A stretch of DNA of 64,000 nucleotides, taken from Flavobacterium franklandianum (lineage in GTDB: Bacteria > Bacteroidota > Bacteroidia > Flavobacteriales > Flavobacteriaceae). A model generated the notes under the pieces. The model saw nothing but the letters and a program-made list of their open reading frames with translations. It did no database searches and was not told the DNA's origin. Below are positions 18,762 through 26,437 of this stretch, one piece after another. Each line of letters begins with the position of its first letter. Position 1 is the stretch's first letter. A program made the position numbers and the translations under genes. Location: the NCBI RefSeq assembly GCF_007097365.1, contig NZ_VJZR01000012.1, positions 1 through 64,000 of the forward strand, in the 5' to 3' direction.

Positions 18762-21700
18762 TTATCTCATAATCCTCACATTCATTTCTTCTACTTTTTT
18801 ATCAGACAAAAGTGATGGTGCGCCAAATAATAAATCTTCGCTTGAACCTGTTTTTGGGAAAGCCATTACTTCTCTAATCGATGCTTTTTTCTCTAAAATC
18901 ATCATCAAACGATCGATTCCCCAAGCAATTCCTCCGTGTGGTGGTGCGCCGTATTGGAAAGCTTTATGCATTGTTCCCACACTCCTCATCATTTCTTCTT
19001 TGTTGTAACCCATATTTCTATAAGTCGCTTCTAGAATCTCCGATTTATGTGCACGAACTGATCCTCCCCCAATTTCGTAACCGTTTAAGATGATGTCGTA
19101 TTGCTGTGCGATGATAGTTCCAATTTCGTCATCTGTTCCATTCATATGTTTTTGCAAATCGTAAATCGCAGGCATCGAGAAAGGATTATGTGTAAATGTC
19201 CATCTTCCTTCATCCGTTTTTTCAAACATTGGAAAATCAACAACCCAAGCCGGACATAATTCCTTTGGATTAATCAAGTGTAGCATTCTACCCATTTCTT
19301 GACGAACAGCATCCAAAGCTTTGTTAGCCGTAGCATAATCTGCCGCCGAGAAGAATACAATATCGCCCACTTGAGCATTGGTAGCTTTTATAATTCCTGC
19401 TGCAATTTCTTCACCCAAAAACTTGATAATTGGCGATTGCAACTCGTCTTCATTTACAATAATATAAGCCAATCCACCTAAACCGTGTTGTTGCGCAATA
19501 GCGGTAAGGTTTTCGATTTGACCTTTAGAAATCCGTTTGTTTCCTTGTTCTTTAGCCGAAACCTTGATACATTTTACAATTCCGCCGTCTTCAATTGGTT
19601 TACTAAATACCTGGAAAGTAGTCTCTTTTACAATTTCGGTAATGTCTTGCATTTTTAAGCCGTAACGTAAATCGGGTCTGTCGCAACCATAGAAATCCAT
19701 TGCATCTTTATAGGTAATCACTTCAAACGGACGTAAAATCCATTTGTTGCCGTATATTTTTTTAACTACTTCATTAAACAATTTGGTATTTAAATCTATA
19801 ATTTGTTGCATACTGGCATAAGCCATTTCTATATCCAATTGCGTAAATTCTGGCTGACGATCTCCACGAGAATCTTCATCTCTAAAACAACGTGCAATTT
19901 GGAAATACTTTTCATAACCACTCACCATCAACATTTGTTTGAACTGCTGTGGCGCTTGTGGTAATGTATAAAACAAACCGGATCCTTTACGAGTAGGAAC
20001 AATAAATTCACGTGCTCCTTCATCGGTTCCTGCACTCAAAATTGGCGTTTCAATTTCTAAAAACTCTTCTTCATCTAAAATGTCACGCAATAATTTAATT
20101 ACTTTATGACGGTTTACAATGGCTCTTCGTACTTCTTCATTTCTGTGATCCAAAAACTTGTATTGAAAACGAATGGCTTCATTTGTTTTCGCCGCTCTCT
20201 TGATTTCAAAAGGTAATGTTTTCGATAAGTTTAAAATTTCTAATGCTGATGTTTCTAATTCAATTTTACCTGTACGCAAGCCTGAATTATAATCATCTTC
20301 GTTACGCCCAACAACAATTCCTGTAACCGAAATTACGGATTCTGGTTTCAATTTCACTAACTCATCAATATTAGGAAATGATTCCCTACTGATTCGAACT
20401 TGGAAAATCTCAAAACTGGAATCACGCAAATCAATGAACATCAATTCACCGTGATCCCGAACACTGGCAACCCAACCAGACAATATTACTTCTTGTTGGA
20501 TAGTTTCTTCGGATAATTGTGAAATTTTATGCGTTCTATAAATGTCTTTTATAATAATCGGAATTTCAGGAAGCGATTCTTCTTGACTTTCCTTTTCTTC
20601 CGAAATTGGTACGGACAAGTCGCGACTTGTCCCTGCGGATGGATCGCGATTTTCCCCTTGTACGGACAGGTCGCTACCTGTCCCTACGGAAATTTTATCT
20701 AAAATAATTTGACGAATTACTTTTCCGTTCGCACCTTTTCCAATAACACCTAAAACTTTACCAACCAAAATACCCGCTTTTCCTTGGTCTCCAGCTTTGA
20801 TATCATTGGCAACAGCCTCATTTTCCGAAATCACTTTAGCAATAACTTCTTGGATTTTATCTTCAGAAATGGTGTTTTCTTCAAAGTACTTATTGTAGTC
20901 AAAAGTTCGATCTTTCAAATAACCCGTAATGGCATTTTGAACTAAAACCGCCGTGATTTTCTCTGCTTTGAATAATTTAAAAATATCCGTCAAATGAGCA
21001 ATACTGTGTATTTCAGCGTAGTCTTCGGCTTTGATATTGTTTGCCAAAGTTTTAGCGACAAACGAAGGATCTTTAATTTCGTTATTAATTTCTACAAATG
21101 TTTGCGAACGCAATTTATCTGCTGTAAAAAATTTAGCATCTTGTGGCAAAACACCTCCGTTGATTAAAATAGATTCCACTGCATAAGGCAAAGCGCTTGT
21201 ATCCACTTTAATCGCTTCGATTTCCGCTTTAATATTTACAAATGGTAAATCGGGTTCCGAAATAAAACGATAATCTGCTTCGAATTCTTTTTTACGCATT
21301 ATTTTGGTTTGCTTTAAATCAGCATCCCACAACACTGTCGTTTGGTCAGGACGAAACTCTTTGTGCTCAATAAAATAATTGAATTGTTTTTCCACTTCTT
21401 CCTTCAAAGCTTCCACCATAAACTTAAACGAGTTCAAGTTTTTGATTTCCGTTCTTGGATTTAATTCGTAAGTATGTTTTTTGCGTAAAGAAACTGAAAC
21501 ATCCGATTTGAATTCTCCTTTTTCCAAATTCGCTTCAGAGATTCCCAAGTTCTGAACAATACGTTGAATGTATTGCGCATATGTCGAAGCATCCTCAATA
21601 TTTCGGAGGCAAGGTTCCGTAACAATTTCAATCAACGGAACACCTGCTTTGTTAAAATCGACCAAAGAAATCTTCTTTTCGTGCATCAATTTCGCAGCAT

Positions 21701-22118
21701 CTTCTTCAATATGAACCTGAGTTAGATTTACGGTAAATTGCGTACCGTCATTTCGGTAACAAGAAACGTGTCCGTCAGGAATTATCGGATTATGAAATTG
21801 CGTTATCTGAATATTTTTCGGATTGTCTGGATATTCGTAATGTTTTCTATCCCAAGATATAATTTCATTACTAAAAGACGAATCCACCGCTTTTCCAAAA
21901 TAAATCGCCTTTGTAATTGCTTCTTTATTCAAGGCCGGTAAAATACCCATTTGTCCCGTACAAACCGAACATATATTTTCGTTAGGTGTTTCTATTTCTT
22001 GATTTGGACAAGAACAAAACAACTTGGTTTTGGTATTCAATCGAACGTGTGTTTCCAGTCCAATTACCAATTCTAAATCGTGGGCTTTTAAAGCCGCAGT
22101 TAATTGCTCCAATTCCAT
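18762..22118 (-). CDS. gatB-aspS: GatB-AspS fusion: amidotransferase subunit B joined to aspartyl-tRNA synthetase
   Basis: One uninterrupted 1118-codon frame. Residues 1-476 are a full GatB: VIGLETHVRLNTKTKLFC, CSCPNQ and CSVCTGQMG zinc cysteines, DRKHYEYPDNPKNIQITQ, FNKAGVPLIEIVTEP, and a GatB/YqeY-type tail ending GKVIRQIILDKI. Residues 477-523 are a polar linker. Residues 524-1118 are a full bacterial-type AspRS: OB-fold anticodon domain with VRDHGELMFIDLRD, motif 2 FRDEDSRGDRQPEFTQLD, the GAD-type insert and motif 3 GGIAWGIDRLMMIL. GatB amidates Glu-tRNA-Gln/Asp-tRNA-Asn with GatA and GatC; AspRS makes Asp-tRNA. The start overlaps the gatA stop (TAATG). The His in VRDHG matches non-discriminating AspRS, but the second determinant is Asp-like rather than Gly. 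Confidence 0.95.
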   Translation of the reverse strand: MELEQLTAALKAHDLELVIGLETHVRLNTKTKLFCSCPNQEIETPNENICSVCTGQMGILPALNKEAITKAIYFGKAVDSSFSNEIISWDRKHYEYPDNPKNIQITQFHNPIIPDGHVSCYRNDGTQFTVNLTQVHIEEDAAKLMHEKKISLVDFNKAGVPLIEIVTEPCLRNIEDASTYAQYIQRIVQNLGISEANLEKGEFKSDVSVSLRKKHTYELNPRTEIKNLNSFKFMVEALKEEVEKQFNYFIEHKEFRPDQTTVLWDADLKQTKIMRKKEFEADYRFISEPDLPFVNIKAEIEAIKVDTSALPYAVESILINGGVLPQDAKFFTADKLRSQTFVEINNEIKDPSFVAKTLANNIKAEDYAEIHSIAHLTDIFKLFKAEKITAVLVQNAITGYLKDRTFDYNKYFEENTISEDKIQEVIAKVISENEAVANDIKAGDQGKAGILVGKVLGVIGKGANGKVIRQIILDKISVGTGSDLSVQGENRDPSAGTSRDLSVPISEEKESQEESLPEIPIIIKDIYRTHKISQLSEETIQQEVILSGWVASVRDHGELMFIDLRDSSFEIFQVRISRESFPNIDELVKLKPESVISVTGIVVGRNEDDYNSGLRTGKIELETSALEILNLSKTLPFEIKRAAKTNEAIRFQYKFLDHRNEEVRRAIVNRHKVIKLLRDILDEEEFLEIETPILSAGTDEGAREFIVPTRKGSGLFYTLPQAPQQFKQMLMVSGYEKYFQIARCFRDEDSRGDRQPEFTQLDIEMAYASMQQIIDLNTKLFNEVVKKIYGNKWILRPFEVITYKDAMDFYGCDRPDLRYGLKMQDITEIVKETTFQVFSKPIEDGGIVKCIKVSAKEQGNKRISKGQIENLTAIAQQHGLGGLAYIIVNEDELQSPIIKFLGEEIAAGIIKATNAQVGDIVFFSAADYATANKALDAVRQEMGRMLHLINPKELCPAWVVDFPMFEKTDEGRWTFTHNPFSMPAIYDLQKHMNGTDDEIGTIIAQQYDIILNGYEIGGGSVRAHKSEILEATYRNMGYNKEEMMRSVGTMHKAFQYGAPPHGGIAWGIDRLMMILEKKASIREVMAFPKTGSSEDLLFGAPSLLSDKKVEEMNVRIMR
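20610..20639. repeat. REP-like palindrome, unit 1, inside the GatB-AspRS linker
   Basis: GGACAAGTCGCGACTTGTCC is a perfect palindrome flanked by TAC and CTGCGGA. On the coding strand it specifies AGTSRDLSV. It is a near copy of unit 2 at 20660-20690. Confidence 0.85.
20660..20690. repeat. REP-like palindrome, unit 2, inside the GatB-AspRS linker
   Basis: GGACAGGTCGCTACCTGTCC is an almost perfect palindrome flanked by GTAC and CTACGGA. On the coding strand it specifies VGTGSDLSV, in the same frame as unit 1. Twenty bases, including ATCGCGAT, separate the units. Confidence 0.85.
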
Positions 22119-23515
22119 TATATTGTATCTTTTAAGAAGTTTGCAAATTGCAACACTAATTCATCATTATTTTTTGCAGCCGTAATTTGCAATCCAGTGC
22201 TTGTTCCTTGTGGCACGGTCAAAGTTGGCAATTGTCCCAAACTAAAACCAACCGTGTAAGCATCGGATAAGTACATCGCTAAAGGGGCTTTTAAACTGTC
22301 TCCAATTTTTGGCGGAGCACCTGGTGTAACTGGCGACAAAATAATATCAACCTCGTTAAAATCTCTACTGAAATTCTCCGAAATTTGATCTCTTAAAGCC
22401 AATCCTTTTAAATATATTTCGTCTGAGAAACCTTGTGACAACACTTGGTTTCCACCAACAATTCTACGCTTCGTTTCTTCCGAAAAATTTTCAGAACGGG
22501 TAACAGCGTAAGTTTCGATTAAATTTTCTGCTTCAATACGGTTACCATAATTTGTTCCGTCTAAACGAGATAAATTCGAAGCCGTTTCAGCCATTGCCAA
22601 AGTATAATAAGTCGAAACTAAAATATCTGATTTGAAAAAATCCAATGCTTTAACTTCAATTCCTTTGGCTTTTAATTTTTCGATGGTGGCTAAAAAATCA
22701 GCTTTTATTTGACTATCAATTGCATCACTTTCGATAAAGTTCTTGAAATAACCAACTGTTTTTACACCTGAAGTTGCAATTGCTTCTTCACTAATTTCAT
22801 TTGAAGTGATTGAAGTTTGATCTTTTGGATCTTTTCCGCTCATTACATTCAACACAATTCGAATATCTTCAATGGATTTTGCCAATGGACCAACACAATC
22901 TGTAGAAGAAGCATAAGCCATAAGACCAAATCTAGAAATTCTACCATAAGTTGGTTTGAAACCGTAAATATGGTTGTACCCAGCAGGCTGACGAATCGAA
23001 CCTCCAGTATCGCCACCAATAGAAAATACAGTATATTCTTTGGCAACGTTAACGGCAGATCCTCCACTTGAACCTCCAGCAACTAATTCTGGATTGATAG
23101 CGTTTTTTACAGCACCAAAAATCGTATTTTCGCTAGAAGAACCGTGTCCAAAACTATCACAGTTTTCTTTCACCAATGGAATAGCGCCTGCATCCAATAA
23201 TTTTTGAATAGCAGTAGCCGTGTAAGGAGATTTATAATTTTTCAACAAATCAGAACTTGCAGTAGCGTAAGTTCCCTGCAACATATATACATCTTTAATT
23301 CCAAAAGGAATTCCTTCTAGCAAACCTATTGTTTCTCCACGTGCAATTTTAGCATCTACTTTTACAGCTAATTCAAGCGCCAAAGTATCTAAAACAGAAT
23401 TGACAGAGTTATAGGTATTTTGCTTTAGTAAGTCTAATTTTTCTTGTACCAAAGCGGTGCAAGTTATTTGTTTTGACACCAATTGTTGGTGTATTTTTTT
23501 TATTTGAGATTCCAT
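22118..23515 (-). CDS. gatA: Asp-tRNA(Asn)/Glu-tRNA(Gln) amidotransferase subunit A
   Basis: The 465-residue amidase-signature subunit releases ammonia from glutamine for tRNA-dependent amidation. The Ser-cisSer-Lys triad is visible as Lys in PFGIKDVYMLQG, cis-Ser in GGSSGGSAVNVA and nucleophile Ser in GGDTGGSIRQPAGY. The KPTYGRISRFGLMAYASSTD block is diagnostic of GatA rather than a generic amidase. Stop and next start overlap as TAATG, and gatC ends 1 bp upstream, so gatC-gatA-gatB/aspS is one translationally coupled operon. Confidence 0.96.
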   Translation of the reverse strand: MESQIKKIHQQLVSKQITCTALVQEKLDLLKQNTYNSVNSVLDTLALELAVKVDAKIARGETIGLLEGIPFGIKDVYMLQGTYATASSDLLKNYKSPYTATAIQKLLDAGAIPLVKENCDSFGHGSSSENTIFGAVKNAINPELVAGGSSGGSAVNVAKEYTVFSIGGDTGGSIRQPAGYNHIYGFKPTYGRISRFGLMAYASSTDCVGPLAKSIEDIRIVLNVMSGKDPKDQTSITSNEISEEAIATSGVKTVGYFKNFIESDAIDSQIKADFLATIEKLKAKGIEVKALDFFKSDILVSTYYTLAMAETASNLSRLDGTNYGNRIEAENLIETYAVTRSENFSEETKRRIVGGNQVLSQGFSDEIYLKGLALRDQISENFSRDFNEVDIILSPVTPGAPPKIGDSLKAPLAMYLSDAYTVGFSLGQLPTLTVPQGTSTGLQITAAKNNDELVLQFANFLKDTI

Positions 23516-23516
23516 T

Positions 23517-23810
23517 TTATCCTTCTATAACTTTAGCAACTACTAAAAAACCATTTTTTTTGTTCGGGAAGTTTTCCAAAATTATTTGTCTTTCAATAGC
23601 CGAACTGGCTATCACAACATCATCTCTTAAATTACTCACAGACACACAATTTCGATTGACATTATTTAAAGTAGTAGCATTTGATGGAATTGCATTTTTA
23701 ATTACATCAAATAATTTGTTCACGCTCTCGGAAGGCTGTGCTCCTTTAATACTCGACAAGATGTCGACTGTCATTGTTTTGTTCATAATTTCGTTTCGTT
23801 TTAAAGTCAA
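23517..23810 (-). CDS. gatC: Divergent amidotransferase subunit C (GatC-like)
   Basis: The 97-residue protein is identified by its C-terminal half, where LRDDVV..S, ENFPNKKNGFLVVAKVI fit the end of GatC (LREDEV...APxxxxGFFxVPKVL). The N-terminal half lacks the usual helix with the LARLxL signature and instead reads VDILSSIKGAQPSESVNKLF. GatC normally wraps around the GatA-GatB interface and stabilises it. Position directly before gatA supports the call. The start could be any of three Met codons (1, 9, 13). An alternative is an unrelated small protein with a GatC-like tail. Confidence 0.7.
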   Translation of the reverse strand: MTLKRNEIMNKTMTVDILSSIKGAQPSESVNKLFDVIKNAIPSNATTLNNVNRNCVSVSNLRDDVVIASSAIERQIILENFPNKKNGFLVVAKVIEG

Positions 23811-23990
23811 ACTTTTAAGGTCGCGAATTTACGAAAAGTTTTATTAGGGATTTCTATTTTTTAATGATTTAGATGGTTTTCAATCAAAGAAGATACTATT
23901 TTAACATAATGTTTGATTTTGTTATAATATGTTAGATTGTTATAAAATAGTAGTCAAGTTAAGAAGAACAAGACACGAGCAAAAAGAATT

Positions 23991-24440
23991 CTATTCGATA
24001 CTCTCAATCAAATACTTTGTTCCATTAATCTCGAACGAAAAACCTACTTCATTTCCCATTAATTTATTTCCTAATGGCGATTGTGGAGAAAGCGCAATAA
24101 CATTAATCCCATCAACAGCAATTTTAGGAAGAGCTGCACTTAAATAAAGGTAAATTCCATTGGCTTTGACTAAACTTCCCACGATAATCGTTTTGGCAAT
24201 TGTAGCGGAATCAATTTTGTCTAAAATGGCTTTTTGAGCCAAAACCTCTTTCAATTTGTGATTGAGTTTTTCCTGCTCGATGTGCATCATCGATAAAGCA
24301 GTTTCGTGTTTGTCGCCAGCTGAACCTTTGGCATCGTTTTTTGAATCTTCGGTCAAAGCCACAATCATATCCCGAAAAGCATCTACTCGATCCTGAATTA
24401 ATTGCAGATAATATTGGTGTGTTTTTTGTTTGAAAGTCAT
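23991..24440 (-). CDS. GreA/GreB-family elongation factor-like protein
   Basis: The 149-residue protein carries an N-terminal helical region rich in charged residues (about 1-75, with KGSAGDKHETALSMM) and a C-terminal FKBP-like domain with SPLGNKLMGNEVGFSFEINGTKY, similar to GreA/GreB (SPxGxALLGKxxGD). True Gre factors rescue backtracked RNA polymerase by transcript cleavage using two acidic residues at the coiled-coil tip; here the tip candidates are in EDSKND and are uncertain. It may be a Gre paralogue of the 3-oxoacyl-ACP synthase-annotated type common in Flavobacteriia. Apparently monocistronic. Confidence 0.78.
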   Translation of the reverse strand: MTFKQKTHQYYLQLIQDRVDAFRDMIVALTEDSKNDAKGSAGDKHETALSMMHIEQEKLNHKLKEVLAQKAILDKIDSATIAKTIIVGSLVKANGIYLYLSAALPKIAVDGINVIALSPQSPLGNKLMGNEVGFSFEINGTKYLIESIE

Positions 24441-24459
24441 AATTTAGGAAAAGTTTAAA

Positions 24460-24545
24460 CACAAAGTTCACAAAGAAGGCACAAGGTTCACAAAGTTTTA
24501 AAATTTATTTTCTGTGCTCTTCGTGCCTTCTTTGTGAACTTTGTG
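24460..24545. repeat. Perfect 23-bp inverted repeat, CACAAAG family
   Basis: CACAAAGTTCACAAAGAAGG starts the left arm (24460-24482) and its exact reverse complement is at 24523-24545. CACAAAG recurs several times around it. It fills the gap between the Gre-like gene and the outer membrane protein. The T-rich sequence could help termination. Confidence 0.8.
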
Positions 24546-24565
24546 AACTTTGTGGTTAAGAAAAG

Positions 24566-26317
24566 TTAAAAATCAAATTTATAATTCGCTCCCAAAACTA
24601 CTTGAAATCCCTGAACTGGATAATTCATCCATTTTTGATAAGCTTGATTGGCGATATTATTGGCTCTTAAAAAAGCAGTCAATCTATCGCTGTATTTGAA
24701 TCCAAGGTGTGCATTTACATCAAAATAACTATCCAAAGTAATTGGACTTGGAGCAATAACATTAATAATATTTGTGTTCAATTGTTGGTCTTTTCTTTCT
24801 CCCACAAAAAACACATTCGCTCCAGCATACCATCTTTCTGTGATGTTAAAATCTACTTTGGCGTTTAATTTTACGGAAGGTAAATTCCAGGCTTCACTTT
24901 GCACATCGGTAGTATAACTGCTAAAAGTTCCGTCGATTCCAACACTTACATCATTTGAAATATCAGCTTTTAGTTCGCCGTAAAAACTCACCGTTTTTGT
25001 ATCGTCATAAACCAATTGAAAGGAATTCCCAAAGGCATAATTTTCATTAGTATTTGTTTCAGTATAGTCATTACTTTTAAACAAGGCTTTATCTCTTTCA
25101 TTAACATAAGAAGCTCGAAGATTGTAGCTCACAGTATTAGTCAATTTTCCTTTCAAACCAGCGAAAATATCATATTGTCTGTCCGTTGGTTTAATGCTTA
25201 ATGTTGGAGACAAATAAGGATTTGCATTCACAAAATCAGCATAGGTGTTTTGTTCCAAATTCCCTTCGGCACCCGCGTAGAAAATCATCAAATCGCCAAC
25301 CACTTTATAGGAAGCATTAATCTGTGGATAAATCAAAAACTTGTTGTTTTTATTTTCTAAATCCAAGCTATAAAACAAGCCAAGACCAATATTTAAAGTC
25401 CAATCGTCTTCTTGCATCGCAAAACTTGGGGCAATTCCAAAATTAGTAAAACCGTATTTAATAGCATTTGTATTCGAATAATTTTTCTCAAAACTTCCGT
25501 TCAAATAATCTACGATTACATTCGTTTTTATTAGCTTATCATTGATATTAAATTCGAAAGAAGGTTTCACGTAAAATCTATTTTCCGAAGAACCAAAAGC
25601 ATCCGAAAAATGATTGAATTTCAAGCTTGCTTCCTTTATAATACTGCCTTCAAGTGCTATTTTACTTCCTAAATAGATGTTATTGTAAACTTGCTGCGGG
25701 TTGATTCCGTAAATTAAATTAGCTCTATTATTTGGAGTTAAAGAACTGCCGAAACCCATTGGCAAACCATACCAATTATAAATTTGGTTTTGGTAACCCA
25801 AATCTAGATTCCACGACAAATCTTTTTCACGAATTCCATAAGTCAAATCAATGGAAGTGTTATAAAAAGCATCATCAAGTTCTACATTTTTTATTCCGCC
25901 TTGTGACGAAAGATGGCGAAACATTCCACCCACATAATCGTTGGTACCAAGCTCTTGATTTACGAATAATTCAGCGTTTAAAACCCCATAATTTCCTCCT
26001 CCAAAGGTGGCATAATTATTAAACAAATGCGCTTGTTTTTCTTTTTCGACTCCTTCGGCCTTTCCTTTTGACGGCGTAAAAGTAGAAGCTACCGGAAAGG
26101 AGAAAATAGTATAATTAATGATTTCTTTTTTGCTGTTATCGGCATCGTCAAGTACTGGTGTTTCGTTTACTTTGAAAGCATCCGAAATGGTTGGCGTATA
26201 TGGTTTTACCACATTTACGACTTCCGTTCCAATATTTTCATCCTTTTTTTGGGCAAACGAAAACTGGGCAATTAGCACTAAAGCAAAGGCAATTATATGT
26301 TTGAAATTGATTTTCAT
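24566..26317 (-). CDS. Outer-membrane beta-barrel protein (TonB-dependent-receptor-like)
   Basis: The 583-residue protein has a signal peptide (about 1-22, ending FSFAQ). A short polar segment (about 23-90) with GTEVVNVVKPYTPTISDAFKV follows, then about 18-20 alternating amphipathic strands. It ends in an aromatic residue (ANYKFDF), as barrel proteins do. Barrel blocks such as LRANNIANQAYQKWMNYPVQGFQV resemble the C-terminus of TonB-dependent receptors, but the plug domain is missing. It is 120 bp downstream of the large TPR protein, in the same direction, a pairing seen in Flavobacteriia. Cargo is unknown. Confidence 0.75.
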   Translation of the reverse strand: MKINFKHIIAFALVLIAQFSFAQKKDENIGTEVVNVVKPYTPTISDAFKVNETPVLDDADNSKKEIINYTIFSFPVASTFTPSKGKAEGVEKEKQAHLFNNYATFGGGNYGVLNAELFVNQELGTNDYVGGMFRHLSSQGGIKNVELDDAFYNTSIDLTYGIREKDLSWNLDLGYQNQIYNWYGLPMGFGSSLTPNNRANLIYGINPQQVYNNIYLGSKIALEGSIIKEASLKFNHFSDAFGSSENRFYVKPSFEFNINDKLIKTNVIVDYLNGSFEKNYSNTNAIKYGFTNFGIAPSFAMQEDDWTLNIGLGLFYSLDLENKNNKFLIYPQINASYKVVGDLMIFYAGAEGNLEQNTYADFVNANPYLSPTLSIKPTDRQYDIFAGLKGKLTNTVSYNLRASYVNERDKALFKSNDYTETNTNENYAFGNSFQLVYDDTKTVSFYGELKADISNDVSVGIDGTFSSYTTDVQSEAWNLPSVKLNAKVDFNITERWYAGANVFFVGERKDQQLNTNIINVIAPSPITLDSYFDVNAHLGFKYSDRLTAFLRANNIANQAYQKWMNYPVQGFQVVLGANYKFDF

Positions 26318-26339
26318 ATTTTTAATTTTTTCCTCTCCC

Positions 26340-26360
26340 CAACCCTCTCCAAAGGAGAGA
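26340..26360. repeat. CTCTCC-AAA-GGAGAG palindrome
   Basis: A compact hairpin CTCTCC AAA GGAGAG within the TPR-barrel gap, in a C/T-rich context (CCTCTCCCCAACCCTCTCC). It resembles short intergenic palindromes of flavobacterial genomes. No T-run follows on the minus strand. Confidence 0.55.
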
Positions 26361-26437
26361 GAGCTGAAAGTGGATAATTGATTTATATTTTTATTATTCT
26401 ATTCTCCTCCTAACTTCTAACCACTAACTTCCCTCTT

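Noticed and set aside
20610..20690. CRISPR-like array in the gatB-aspS linker
   Set aside because: Only two palindromic units with a 20-bp spacer, within a coding frame and without cas genes.
18762..22118. GatB-AspS fusion as an assembly or frameshift artefact
   Set aside because: The linker is in frame over its full length with sensible polar codons and both repeat units read in the same frame; an artefact cannot be fully excluded from one sequence but nothing supports it.
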